Assembly (NCBI GenBank): GCA_026397915.1
Contig: JAPLTX010000016.1
Location: forward strand, 1 to 64,000
Length of the DNA stretch: 64,000 nt
DNA from: Verrucomicrobiota bacterium
Lineage (GTDB): Bacteria; Verrucomicrobiota; Verrucomicrobiia; CAIQCK01
Reading direction: 5' to 3'
The notes below the pieces were generated by a model. The model was not told where the DNA came from. It did not search any database and saw only the letters and a list, made by a program, of their open reading frames with translations. The stretch's first letter is position 1; every line of letters starts with the position of its first letter. This document shows positions 43,973 through 50,845 of this stretch, one piece after another. The translations under genes were made by a program, and so were the position numbers.

Positions 43973-44669
43973 GATAAACAACCGCATCCGGGCCCGTGAG
44001 GTGCGGTTGATTGATAAGGACGGGAAACATTTGGGCGTCATGCCGTTGCGCGATGCGCTGGCAATGGCCCAACAGCGTGGCCTCGATGTAGTCGAGGTTT
44101 CACCCAACGCGAGTCCGTCGGTCTGCAAACTGCTCGAATACGGAAAATTCCGTTACGAGCAGACGAAGCAGGAACGCGAAGCGAGGAAACATTCGACTTC
44201 GTGGCGGATCAAGCAGGTGAAGTTCCACGTCAACATCAGCGAGCATGACTACCAGATCAAGGTTCGCCACGTGGCGGGCTTCCTGGAAAAGCACATGAAG
44301 ACGAAGGTCTCGTTGATGTTCCGCGGGCGCGAGATGGCGCACCAGGAACTGGGCATGCAGATCATGCAACGGCTGGCGAAAGAAGTGCAGCCGTATGGCG
44401 TGGTCGAGTCGGCGCCGAAGATGATTGGCCGCAGCATTCACATGGTCATCAGCCCGCTGAGCGGCAAAGTCAAGCCGACCCCAGGGGCCGACGCTGCCCT
44501 CAACGGACAGCCGGAGAGCGGCGGACGAGTGATGGCCGTCGAGGTCAAGGCAGCGCCTGTATCAGCACCGCCGCCCACGCCGGTCAGCAGTCCGGCTCAG
44601 GCCGGTCGTGCGCCGTTGTCATCGTTGGAAATGGCTTTTAACCGGGCCCAAGGTCAGAAAACGTCGTAA
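43956..44669 (+). CDS. infC: Translation initiation factor IF-3
   Basis: About 237 residues. IF-3 binds the 30S subunit, monitors start-codon pairing and blocks 50S joining. It opens with RINNRIRAREVRLIDKDGKHLGVMP (N-domain), the Lys/Arg linker around residues 75-95, then the C-domain VKFHVNISEHDYQIKVRHVAGFLEKHMKTKVSLMFRGRE and IHMVISP. A ~60-residue Pro/Ala-rich tail beyond the C-domain is longer than usual. I prefer an ATA start at 43956: it has an ideally spaced AGGAGG and yields the standard N-terminus. Starting at ATG 43935 would put the SD inside the gene. Non-AUG infC starts are known from autoregulated genes. It heads infC-rpmI-rplT-pheS. Confidence 0.93.
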   Translation: MATFVRINNRIRAREVRLIDKDGKHLGVMPLRDALAMAQQRGLDVVEVSPNASPSVCKLLEYGKFRYEQTKQEREARKHSTSWRIKQVKFHVNISEHDYQIKVRHVAGFLEKHMKTKVSLMFRGREMAHQELGMQIMQRLAKEVQPYGVVESAPKMIGRSIHMVISPLSGKVKPTPGADAALNGQPESGGRVMAVEVKAAPVSAPPPTPVSSPAQAGRAPLSSLEMAFNRAQGQKTS

Positions 44670-44746
44670 CGAACGCGAGATTCGCAGCCGTGGCGAAGCG
44701 AACAGGCTGAGCAGGCTGCGGATTTCGTTTTGAAAGAGAGAACACA

Positions 44747-44962
44747 GTGCCAAGATTCAAACCACCTAAAACGAAGAAGTCAGTGGCGAAGCGGTTCAAG
44801 ATCAGCGCCAACGGAAAAGTCCTGCGCTCACACGCCGGCAAACGCCATCTGGCTGGCAGCAAGAACGCCAAGCGCCTGCGCCGGCTCGGCCGGCAGGTCG
44901 TCATTGACAAGACTGACACGCATCGCGTGTTGCAGTCCATGCCCTATTCACACCGCGGTTAA
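44747..44962 (+). CDS. rpmI: 50S ribosomal protein L35
   Basis: 71 residues, GTG start with AGAGAG upstream. The typical bL35 body is [41 protein letters not shown], followed by the C-terminal VQ-like helix region ending YSHRG. Slightly longer than the ~64-residue average. It is 14 bp before rplT, the universal partner. Confidence 0.97.
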   Translation: MPRFKPPKTKKSVAKRFKISANGKVLRSHAGKRHLAGSKNAKRLRRLGRQVVIDKTDTHRVLQSMPYSHRG

Positions 44963-44976
44963 GGAGAACACACACC

Positions 44977-45351
44977 ATGCCTCGCGCAACCAACGCACCC
45001 GCTTCCCGGCAGCGCCGCAAGCGCCGCATCAAGATGGCCAGTGGCTATCGCGGCAACCGCAGCAAGCTGTTCCGCTATGCCAAGGAATCCGTCAACCACG
45101 GCCTCGTCTATGCCTTCCGCGACCGCAAGACCAAGAAGCGAGCCTTCCGCGGCCTGTGGATCATCCGGCTCAACGCCGCCTGCCGCAGCCAGGGCATTTC
45201 CTACAGCAGCTTCATCAACGGCCTGAAGAAAGCCAAAGTTGCCCTCGACCGCAAGGTCCTCGCTGACATCGCCGTGCGCGATGGCGGCGCGTTTGCCCAG
45301 CTTGTGGAACTGGCGAAGAAGAACCTGAAAGCCGCGCCCGCCGCAGCGTAA
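44977..45351 (+). CDS. rplT: 50S ribosomal protein L20
   Basis: 124 residues, an early-assembly 23S rRNA-binding protein and frequent repressor of its own operon. The [27 protein letters not shown] arm and the globular [26 protein letters not shown] domain are intact. SD AAGGAGA precedes the ATG. A 12-bp hairpin follows before pheS. Confidence 0.98.
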   Translation: MPRATNAPASRQRRKRRIKMASGYRGNRSKLFRYAKESVNHGLVYAFRDRKTKKRAFRGLWIIRLNAACRSQGISYSSFINGLKKAKVALDRKVLADIAVRDGGAFAQLVELAKKNLKAAPAAA

Positions 45352-45368
45352 GCAGTTTAACTTCGATG

Positions 45369-45398
45369 CGAGGCGGGCGGCGCGAACCGTCCGCCTCG
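45369..45398 (+). terminator. 12-bp stem-loop between rplT and pheS
   Basis: Stem 45369-45380 pairs with 45387-45398, including one G-U, around the loop CGCGAA, followed by TTCGTT. The pheS ATG is only 6 nt beyond. The tail is not U-rich enough for a classic terminator, so it may be an attenuator, a translational block or an RNA-processing signal. Confidence 0.5.
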
Positions 45399-45404
45399 TT
45401 CGTT

Positions 45405-46412
45405 ATGAGCGACCTCCGCCAACAACTGGAACAGATCAAGGCCGACGGCCTCGCGGAAATCGTCGCCGCCGCCGACCTCGCCGCGCTCGAAGCCGTCCGG
45501 GTGAAATACCTCGGCCGCAAGGGCGCTGTCCAGACGGCGTTTGAAAAACTGCCGACGCTGACGAAGGAAGAACGGCCCGCGTTCGGCGCGCTCGCCAACC
45601 AGACGCGCGACGCGCTGACGGTGGCGATGCAGGAGCGCAAAGCCTCGTTCGAGAATGTCGGTGGCCCGCGCGGGCCGAAGCTCGACCTGACGCTGCCGGG
45701 CCGCGCGCCGGCCATTGGCCGGCCGCATCCGATCACCCAAGTCACAGATGAGATCGTGCGCATCTTCCGGCGGATGGGATTCTCCGTGGCGGACGGGCCG
45801 GATATCGAGACGGAGTATTACAACTTCGACGCGCTGAACACGCCCGCCGACCATCCGGCGCGTGATGTGCAGGACACTTTCTACATCGAACGCGAGAAAG
45901 GCGTCCTGTTGCGGACGCACACCTCGCCCGTGCAGGTCCACGTCATGGAGAAGCAGCAACCGCCCGTGCGCGTCGTCGTGCCGGGCCGCTGCTACCGCCG
46001 CGACGAGATTGACGCGACTCACCACGCCAACTTCCACCAAGTCGAGGGCCTCTACGTGGACCGCAACGTCTCCGTGGCGAACCTGATGGGCGACTGCGAG
46101 TTTTTCTTTAAGCAACTGCTCGGCCCGGAGACGCGCGTGCGGTTCCGGCCGCATTTCTTCCCGTTCACCGAGCCGAGCTACGAGATAGACCTGAACTCGC
46201 CGGCGTTGCGGATGGCTGGCAGGGAATGGCTGGAAATCGCCGGCTGCGGCATGGTCAACCCGCGCGTGTTTGAGTCGGTCGGCTACGATTCCGAGCAATG
46301 GACCGGTTACGCGTTCGGCATGGGCGTCGAGCGCATTGCCATGATTCTCTACGGCATTGATGACATCCGGCTCTTCTACGAAAACGACCTGCGCTTCCTG
46401 CGGCAGTTCTGA
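45405..46412 (+). CDS. pheS: Phenylalanyl-tRNA synthetase alpha subunit
   Basis: 335 residues from the ATG at 45405. The N-terminal coiled coil (about 1-85) contacts tRNA. The class II catalytic core has motif 1 (GRPHPITQVTDEIVRIFRRMGF), motif 2 (RFRPHFFPFTEPSYEI) and motif 3 (AFGMGVERIAMILYGI). It needs the PheT beta subunit for activity, but pheT, normally next, is absent: a glycosyltransferase overlaps the 3' end instead. No clear SD is visible because the region upstream is a hairpin. Confidence 0.97.
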   Translation: MSDLRQQLEQIKADGLAEIVAAADLAALEAVRVKYLGRKGAVQTAFEKLPTLTKEERPAFGALANQTRDALTVAMQERKASFENVGGPRGPKLDLTLPGRAPAIGRPHPITQVTDEIVRIFRRMGFSVADGPDIETEYYNFDALNTPADHPARDVQDTFYIEREKGVLLRTHTSPVQVHVMEKQQPPVRVVVPGRCYRRDEIDATHHANFHQVEGLYVDRNVSVANLMGDCEFFFKQLLGPETRVRFRPHFFPFTEPSYEIDLNSPALRMAGREWLEIAGCGMVNPRVFESVGYDSEQWTGYAFGMGVERIAMILYGIDDIRLFYENDLRFLRQF

Positions 46413-47985
46413 ACCGCGTGCCCGGTGGCTCAACCTTCCCGGTTGGGTATGGCTTGCGCTGCTGGTGGTGGTCACGGGATCCTACTGTATCGGCACACCG
46501 TTCAGTGCGAGTTTCCGCGAATGCCAGACCGCGATGATCGCGCGCAACCTCTGGCGTGATGGGTGGAGTGGTCTTCTAATGCCGCGGATTGACTGGTTCG
46601 GCAACGAGCCGGGCTACATGCTGTTGGAGTTTCCACTCTACAACGCGCTTGTGGCGATGGTTTACTCGGTGGGTGGCTTGCATGAATGGCTTGGTCAATT
46701 GGTATCGCTAGGCTGCTCGCTCGGAGCAGTTCTGTTGTTATACGGAATTGTCCGCCGCACCGACGGCGAGCGTATCGCCATAGTGGCCGCAGTGTTGGCG
46801 GCGCTGACGCCACTGCAACAGTTTATCGGTCAGAACTTTCTGCCGGAACCGCTATTGATTCTCTGCCTGTTGGCGGCCCTCTATGCGATGTTACGTTACA
46901 CCGAGGAAGCCGCTGCGGGCTGGTTGGCGCTGGCGACGCTCGCGGCGACAGCGGGGTTGTTGGTGAAATCGCCGGCCGGGTTGGTGCTGATGCTGCCGCT
47001 TGCGTTTCTGGCATGGACCCGACATGGCTGGCGCTTCGCGATGCGCCCGGCAATGTGGGCGGCGGCGATCTTGGCGCTCGGTATTTACACGGCGTGGCAG
47101 AAGCACGCCGACCACATCAACGCGCAGTTCTATCCCTACTTCGTCAGCACCGCGCCGTCGCAGCTCTACTGGAACTTCGGCCCGTTGGCGATGCGTTGGG
47201 ATTGGCATTTCTACACGCGGATCGCGGGCCGGCTGTTTGTTTACCTCTCGCCGATCATCGTGCTGGCGGCGGTGGTGGCGCTGTTCAAGTGCCCCAAAAC
47301 TCCGCGCGCCTGGCTCTGGCATGTCTGGTTGGCCGCGAACGTGGGCTACGTGTTGCTATGCGCTAACCTCCATTTTTGCCATAAGCACTATCAGATTGTG
47401 TTTGTGCCGATCTTCGCGGTGCTGGCGGCGCGGGTTTCGGTCGCGTGGTGGCCGTGGCGGCGGACGGTCGTAGCAGTGGCCGCAATGTTACTGCTGGTAT
47501 ATGACGTGCGGATCGGCTGGCAAATGTGGCGCGAACAGCAGGTTCCACTCATTGAGCGGGCTTGCGCGGCGGTTCGCGCGGTTTCCGCGCCCCAGGACTT
47601 GGTTGTGGTCGCGACGTTTGACGGCCCCAGCGGGCTGACAGGCAACCATCACAATGATCCGGCGTGGCTCTACCGAGCCGACCGCCGTGGCTGGAATGCG
47701 CCGCTGTATGAGCAGTTTGGAATGGACGCGGTGGAACAATATCGCAAACAAGGCGCGCGATGGTTGCTGGTGGGACTGCTGACGCAGCGTGATAAGACGG
47801 GGAACAGCGTTGACCGCAAGACAACCGGTTGGAGTCGGGTAACTGCCTTATTCAGCGCGGTTGAGAAACCGCAGTCGCGTCCGGACGACCGGCTGGCACA
47901 GTTGGCGAAGGAACTGGCCGGTCGCCATCGTTGTGTGCGCTCCGACGATAGAGAGTTCGCCATCTTCGACCTGAGCGCTCGCTAG
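46357..47985 (+). CDS. GT-C type membrane glycosyltransferase (ArnT/PMT-like)
   Basis: About 542 residues with 10-12 hydrophobic segments, of the dolichyl-/undecaprenyl-phosphate sugar transferase superfamily. The first periplasmic loop has FRECQTAMIARNLWRDGW, with acidic residues in the position of the catalytic Asp/Glu. FLPEPLLILCLLAALYAMLRY and LLVKSPAGLVLMLPLAF are typical of the PMT_2 fold. A soluble C-terminal part (~400-542) faces the periplasm. The start is uncertain: ATG codons at 46357/46360 overlap pheS by ~55 bp, and no later good start precedes the first helix. It likely adds a lipid-linked sugar to a surface glycan. Convergent by 4 bp with the next gene. Confidence 0.8.
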   Translation: MMTSGSSTKTTCASCGSSEPRARWLNLPGWVWLALLVVVTGSYCIGTPFSASFRECQTAMIARNLWRDGWSGLLMPRIDWFGNEPGYMLLEFPLYNALVAMVYSVGGLHEWLGQLVSLGCSLGAVLLLYGIVRRTDGERIAIVAAVLAALTPLQQFIGQNFLPEPLLILCLLAALYAMLRYTEEAAAGWLALATLAATAGLLVKSPAGLVLMLPLAFLAWTRHGWRFAMRPAMWAAAILALGIYTAWQKHADHINAQFYPYFVSTAPSQLYWNFGPLAMRWDWHFYTRIAGRLFVYLSPIIVLAAVVALFKCPKTPRAWLWHVWLAANVGYVLLCANLHFCHKHYQIVFVPIFAVLAARVSVAWWPWRRTVVAVAAMLLLVYDVRIGWQMWREQQVPLIERACAAVRAVSAPQDLVVVATFDGPSGLTGNHHNDPAWLYRADRRGWNAPLYEQFGMDAVEQYRKQGARWLLVGLLTQRDKTGNSVDRKTTGWSRVTALFSAVEKPQSRPDDRLAQLAKELAGRHRCVRSDDREFAIFDLSAR

Positions 47986-48683
47986 AAGCGATGCTTGCGG
48001 AATAACAATGCCCACATATACCAGCGCAAATAATTGCGGGCGACTTTGAAAACCTTGAAGGAGGACTTGCCTTTGGTGCGCGCCCGCCAAGTGGTAGGCA
48101 CTTCGCAGATCTTGTAGTTCTTGAGAAAAGCTTTGACGATGATCTCCAGCGATGAGGCAAAACCGGCCTCTTCAATGGTCATGTTGGCCAGCACGTCCCG
48201 GCGATACATTTTGAAGGCGTTGCTGGCGTCGCAGGTTGGCAGGCCGATGAACCTGTGCAGCGACCAGCCGACGAATTGCGAGAACCAGGATTGCAGGGGT
48301 GGGCCGCCAACCTTGCTGCCGCCGGGCATATAGCGGCTGCCGCAGCAGACATCAAAGCCGGTTTCGATCTTCTTCAGCATCTCCGGCACAGTGAGGGGGT
48401 CGTCGCAAATATCGGCCATCATCGTGACCACCACCGGCGTGGTGGCGGCGCGCCAGCCGGTCTGGAGCGTGCGACAAATGCCGCGCTCGTCGGTGTTCTG
48501 GACGAGCCGGAGGTTGGGGAACTCGCGCGCGAGGCGCTCGACGATACGGGGCGTGTCGTCCCGCGAGTGGTCGTTCACCACAATGACTTGGTGCGGCAGG
48601 GTCAACTTCTTCTCGATGTCGCGAAGAGTGTCTTCGATAACCGCTTCCTCGTTATAAGCCGGGATGACGATGGTCAACTCCAT
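47982..48683 (-). CDS. Family 2 glycosyltransferase (polyprenyl-phosphate sugar synthase type)
   Basis: 233 residues from the ATG at 48683. GT-A fold: LTIVIPAYNEEAVIEDTL (nucleotide site), VIVVNDHSRDDT, and the metal-binding region MMADICDDP. The acceptor-side GSRYMPGGSK motif and the C-terminal FKVFKVARNYLRWYMWALLFRKHRF (single amphipathic/hydrophobic end) fit DPM1/GtrB-like enzymes that charge polyprenyl phosphate with a hexose. Such a lipid-linked sugar would be the donor for the GT-C enzyme encoded convergently next to it. Confidence 0.88.
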   Translation of the reverse strand: MELTIVIPAYNEEAVIEDTLRDIEKKLTLPHQVIVVNDHSRDDTPRIVERLAREFPNLRLVQNTDERGICRTLQTGWRAATTPVVVTMMADICDDPLTVPEMLKKIETGFDVCCGSRYMPGGSKVGGPPLQSWFSQFVGWSLHRFIGLPTCDASNAFKMYRRDVLANMTIEEAGFASSLEIIVKAFLKNYKICEVPTTWRARTKGKSSFKVFKVARNYLRWYMWALLFRKHRF

Positions 48684-48823
48684 ACAGTGCTGCAAAACTA
48701 TCAAACGACCACAGCCGGAGCAAGAAACGTTCTAGCGTCTTGTAAGAAGCTTCGCGGAAGCCATTTGGGAAGGGCATTCGGTTTGACTTTTCGCTGCGAT
48801 GGAGCGTTAAGTTTCCCACACCC

Positions 48824-50827
48824 ATGGCGCATCCAGCGGTCAAACCCATTCTGCCGGTAATGGAACCGAAAGTCTCCATTGTCACACCGTCGTTCAACCA
48901 GGCCCGCTACGTCGAGCACTGCGTCCGCAGCGTGCTCGACCAGGATTATCCGAACGCCGAGCATGTGATCTTCGATGGTGGCTCCAAAGACGGCACGGTG
49001 GACATCCTGCGCCGCTACGAGTCGCGCGGCGTGCGCTGGACCAGCGAGAAGGACCAGGGCCAGAGCGACGCGATCAACAAGGGCTTCCGCGCCGCCACCG
49101 GCGACATCATCGGCTGGATCAACTCCGACGACTGGTATGCACGCGGCGCGTTCCGCGTCGTGCTCGACTACTTCCGCGACCACCCGGAAGCGCAGTGGGT
49201 TTACGGCAACAGTCTCTTTACCGACCCGGAAGGTCGCGTGGTTCGACGTGTCAGGACTTTGCCCTACCGGTGGGATTGGCTGCTCTATTCCGGCCTGCTG
49301 ATTCCGCAGCCGGGGATTTTCATGCGCCGCCAAGTGATCGAGGAGTGCGGCGTGCTCAACGCCGGACTGCACAGCGTAATGGACTACGAGTGGTGGCTGC
49401 GGATCGTGGCGAAACATCCGCCGCATTTCATTGACCGTTACCTTGCCTATTTCCGGCTCCACGAAGCCAGCAAGACCGGCGCGGGCGAGGACAAGCCCCT
49501 CTGGCGCCGCGAACGGGCGCAGTCCATGCAGCTCGGCGCAACATTGTCGGGCAGGCCGCTGAAAGGCCCGCTGGGCCGGTGGCTCGTCTGTGCCGGCAAA
49601 CAACTCGCCCGCGCAGCCCGCACGTTGCGGCAGCCGCGGGCTTGCGAGCAGCATTGCGCGCCACGGGTCGTCGTCACCATCAATCTCATCGCGCCCTACC
49701 GGGTGCCGCTGTTCAACGCGCTCAACGACCATCATGACATCGAGCCACAAGTCTGGGCGCTCGCTGCGACAGAGAATCGCGAGTGGCAGGTGGCCGAGAC
49801 GGACATGAGATTTCCGCACCGCGTCCTGCGCGGCGCGACGCTGGAGTTGGCCGGACAGGGCATGGAGAAACGGCGGTTCATGCACCTCAACACCGATCTG
49901 CTAAAGAACCTCTGGCGCGAACGTCCCGATGTGGTCGTGACGGCGGAGTTTTCGCCAGCGAGCGTGCAGGCAGCGCTCTACTGTGCGGCGACCGGCGCGG
50001 CGCTCGTGTCGTGGAGCGAGACGACACCGCAGTTCGAGGCGCATATCGGCCCGGCCCAACGCGCGGTCCGCCGCTGGTTGTTGCGGCGCGCCGCGGCGTG
50101 CATCGCCACCAGCAGCGGCTCACGCGAGAAGTATCGGCTCTATGGCGTGCCCAACGAAAACATCTTCATGTCCCTCCAGACAGCGGATGTGGACGGCATC
50201 GCGCGCCGCTGCGAAGCCATGCGCGCCCAGCGCGACACGCTGCGCCAAGGCCTCGGCTGGTCGCAAAGCGATGTCGGCGTGCTCTATGTCGGCAGTTTCA
50301 TCGAGCGCAAGGGGCTGGATGGGCTGATGCGCGGCTTCGCCGTGGCTGTGAAGTCGGCACCGGCGCTCAAGCTGGCCCTCATCGGCAGCGGTGAACTGGA
50401 AGCCGCGTTGAAGTCGCTCGCGCAAGAACTCGGCGTGGCGGATCGCGTGACGTGGCAACCCTACCGGCAGCAGCCGGAGTTGTGGGATTATTACGGTGCC
50501 GCCGATGCGTTTGTGCTGCCGTCGCGGCTCGACACCTTCGGCGTCGTCGTGACCGAGGCGATGGCGGCAGGCTTGCCCGTGCTTTGCTCCAAACACGCGG
50601 GCGCGGCGCAGGACTTGATGAGCGACGGCGCGAACGGCTGGGTAATCGACCCGGATGATCCCGCGCAGCTTGCGCAACGGCTGGCGGCGCTGGCAGTGGA
50701 TGCCGGCCTGCGGGCATGCATGGGGAAGGATTCCCTGCAACGAGTGCGGGCGGCCGCGCCGGAAACCGTCGCGAGAGAGTTTTATCGCGCAATCCTCCAC
50801 GCTCTGGCATCCTGTGGGCGACGATAG
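48824..50827 (+). CDS. Bifunctional GT2-GT4 glycosyltransferase fusion
   Basis: 667 residues. Residues ~15-250 are a GT-A family 2 domain: KVSIVTPSFNQARYVEHCVRSVLDQDYP, WTSEKDQGQSDAINKG, and the DxD-like INSDDW. Residues ~275-660 are a GT-B family 4 domain: VVVTINLIAPYRVPLFNAL, VLYVGSFIERKGLDGLMRGF (start of the donor domain) and the E-x7-E-like region FGVVVTEAMAAGLPVLCS. The join at about 255-275 is a short basic linker. Fusion suggests that two consecutive sugars are added by one polypeptide. Followed within 20 bp by the fucose-activating enzyme. Confidence 0.9.
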   Translation: MAHPAVKPILPVMEPKVSIVTPSFNQARYVEHCVRSVLDQDYPNAEHVIFDGGSKDGTVDILRRYESRGVRWTSEKDQGQSDAINKGFRAATGDIIGWINSDDWYARGAFRVVLDYFRDHPEAQWVYGNSLFTDPEGRVVRRVRTLPYRWDWLLYSGLLIPQPGIFMRRQVIEECGVLNAGLHSVMDYEWWLRIVAKHPPHFIDRYLAYFRLHEASKTGAGEDKPLWRRERAQSMQLGATLSGRPLKGPLGRWLVCAGKQLARAARTLRQPRACEQHCAPRVVVTINLIAPYRVPLFNALNDHHDIEPQVWALAATENREWQVAETDMRFPHRVLRGATLELAGQGMEKRRFMHLNTDLLKNLWRERPDVVVTAEFSPASVQAALYCAATGAALVSWSETTPQFEAHIGPAQRAVRRWLLRRAAACIATSSGSREKYRLYGVPNENIFMSLQTADVDGIARRCEAMRAQRDTLRQGLGWSQSDVGVLYVGSFIERKGLDGLMRGFAVAVKSAPALKLALIGSGELEAALKSLAQELGVADRVTWQPYRQQPELWDYYGAADAFVLPSRLDTFGVVVTEAMAAGLPVLCSKHAGAAQDLMSDGANGWVIDPDDPAQLAQRLAALAVDAGLRACMGKDSLQRVRAAAPETVAREFYRAILHALASCGRR

Positions 50828-50845
50828 CATTGCAACGCTGGACCG

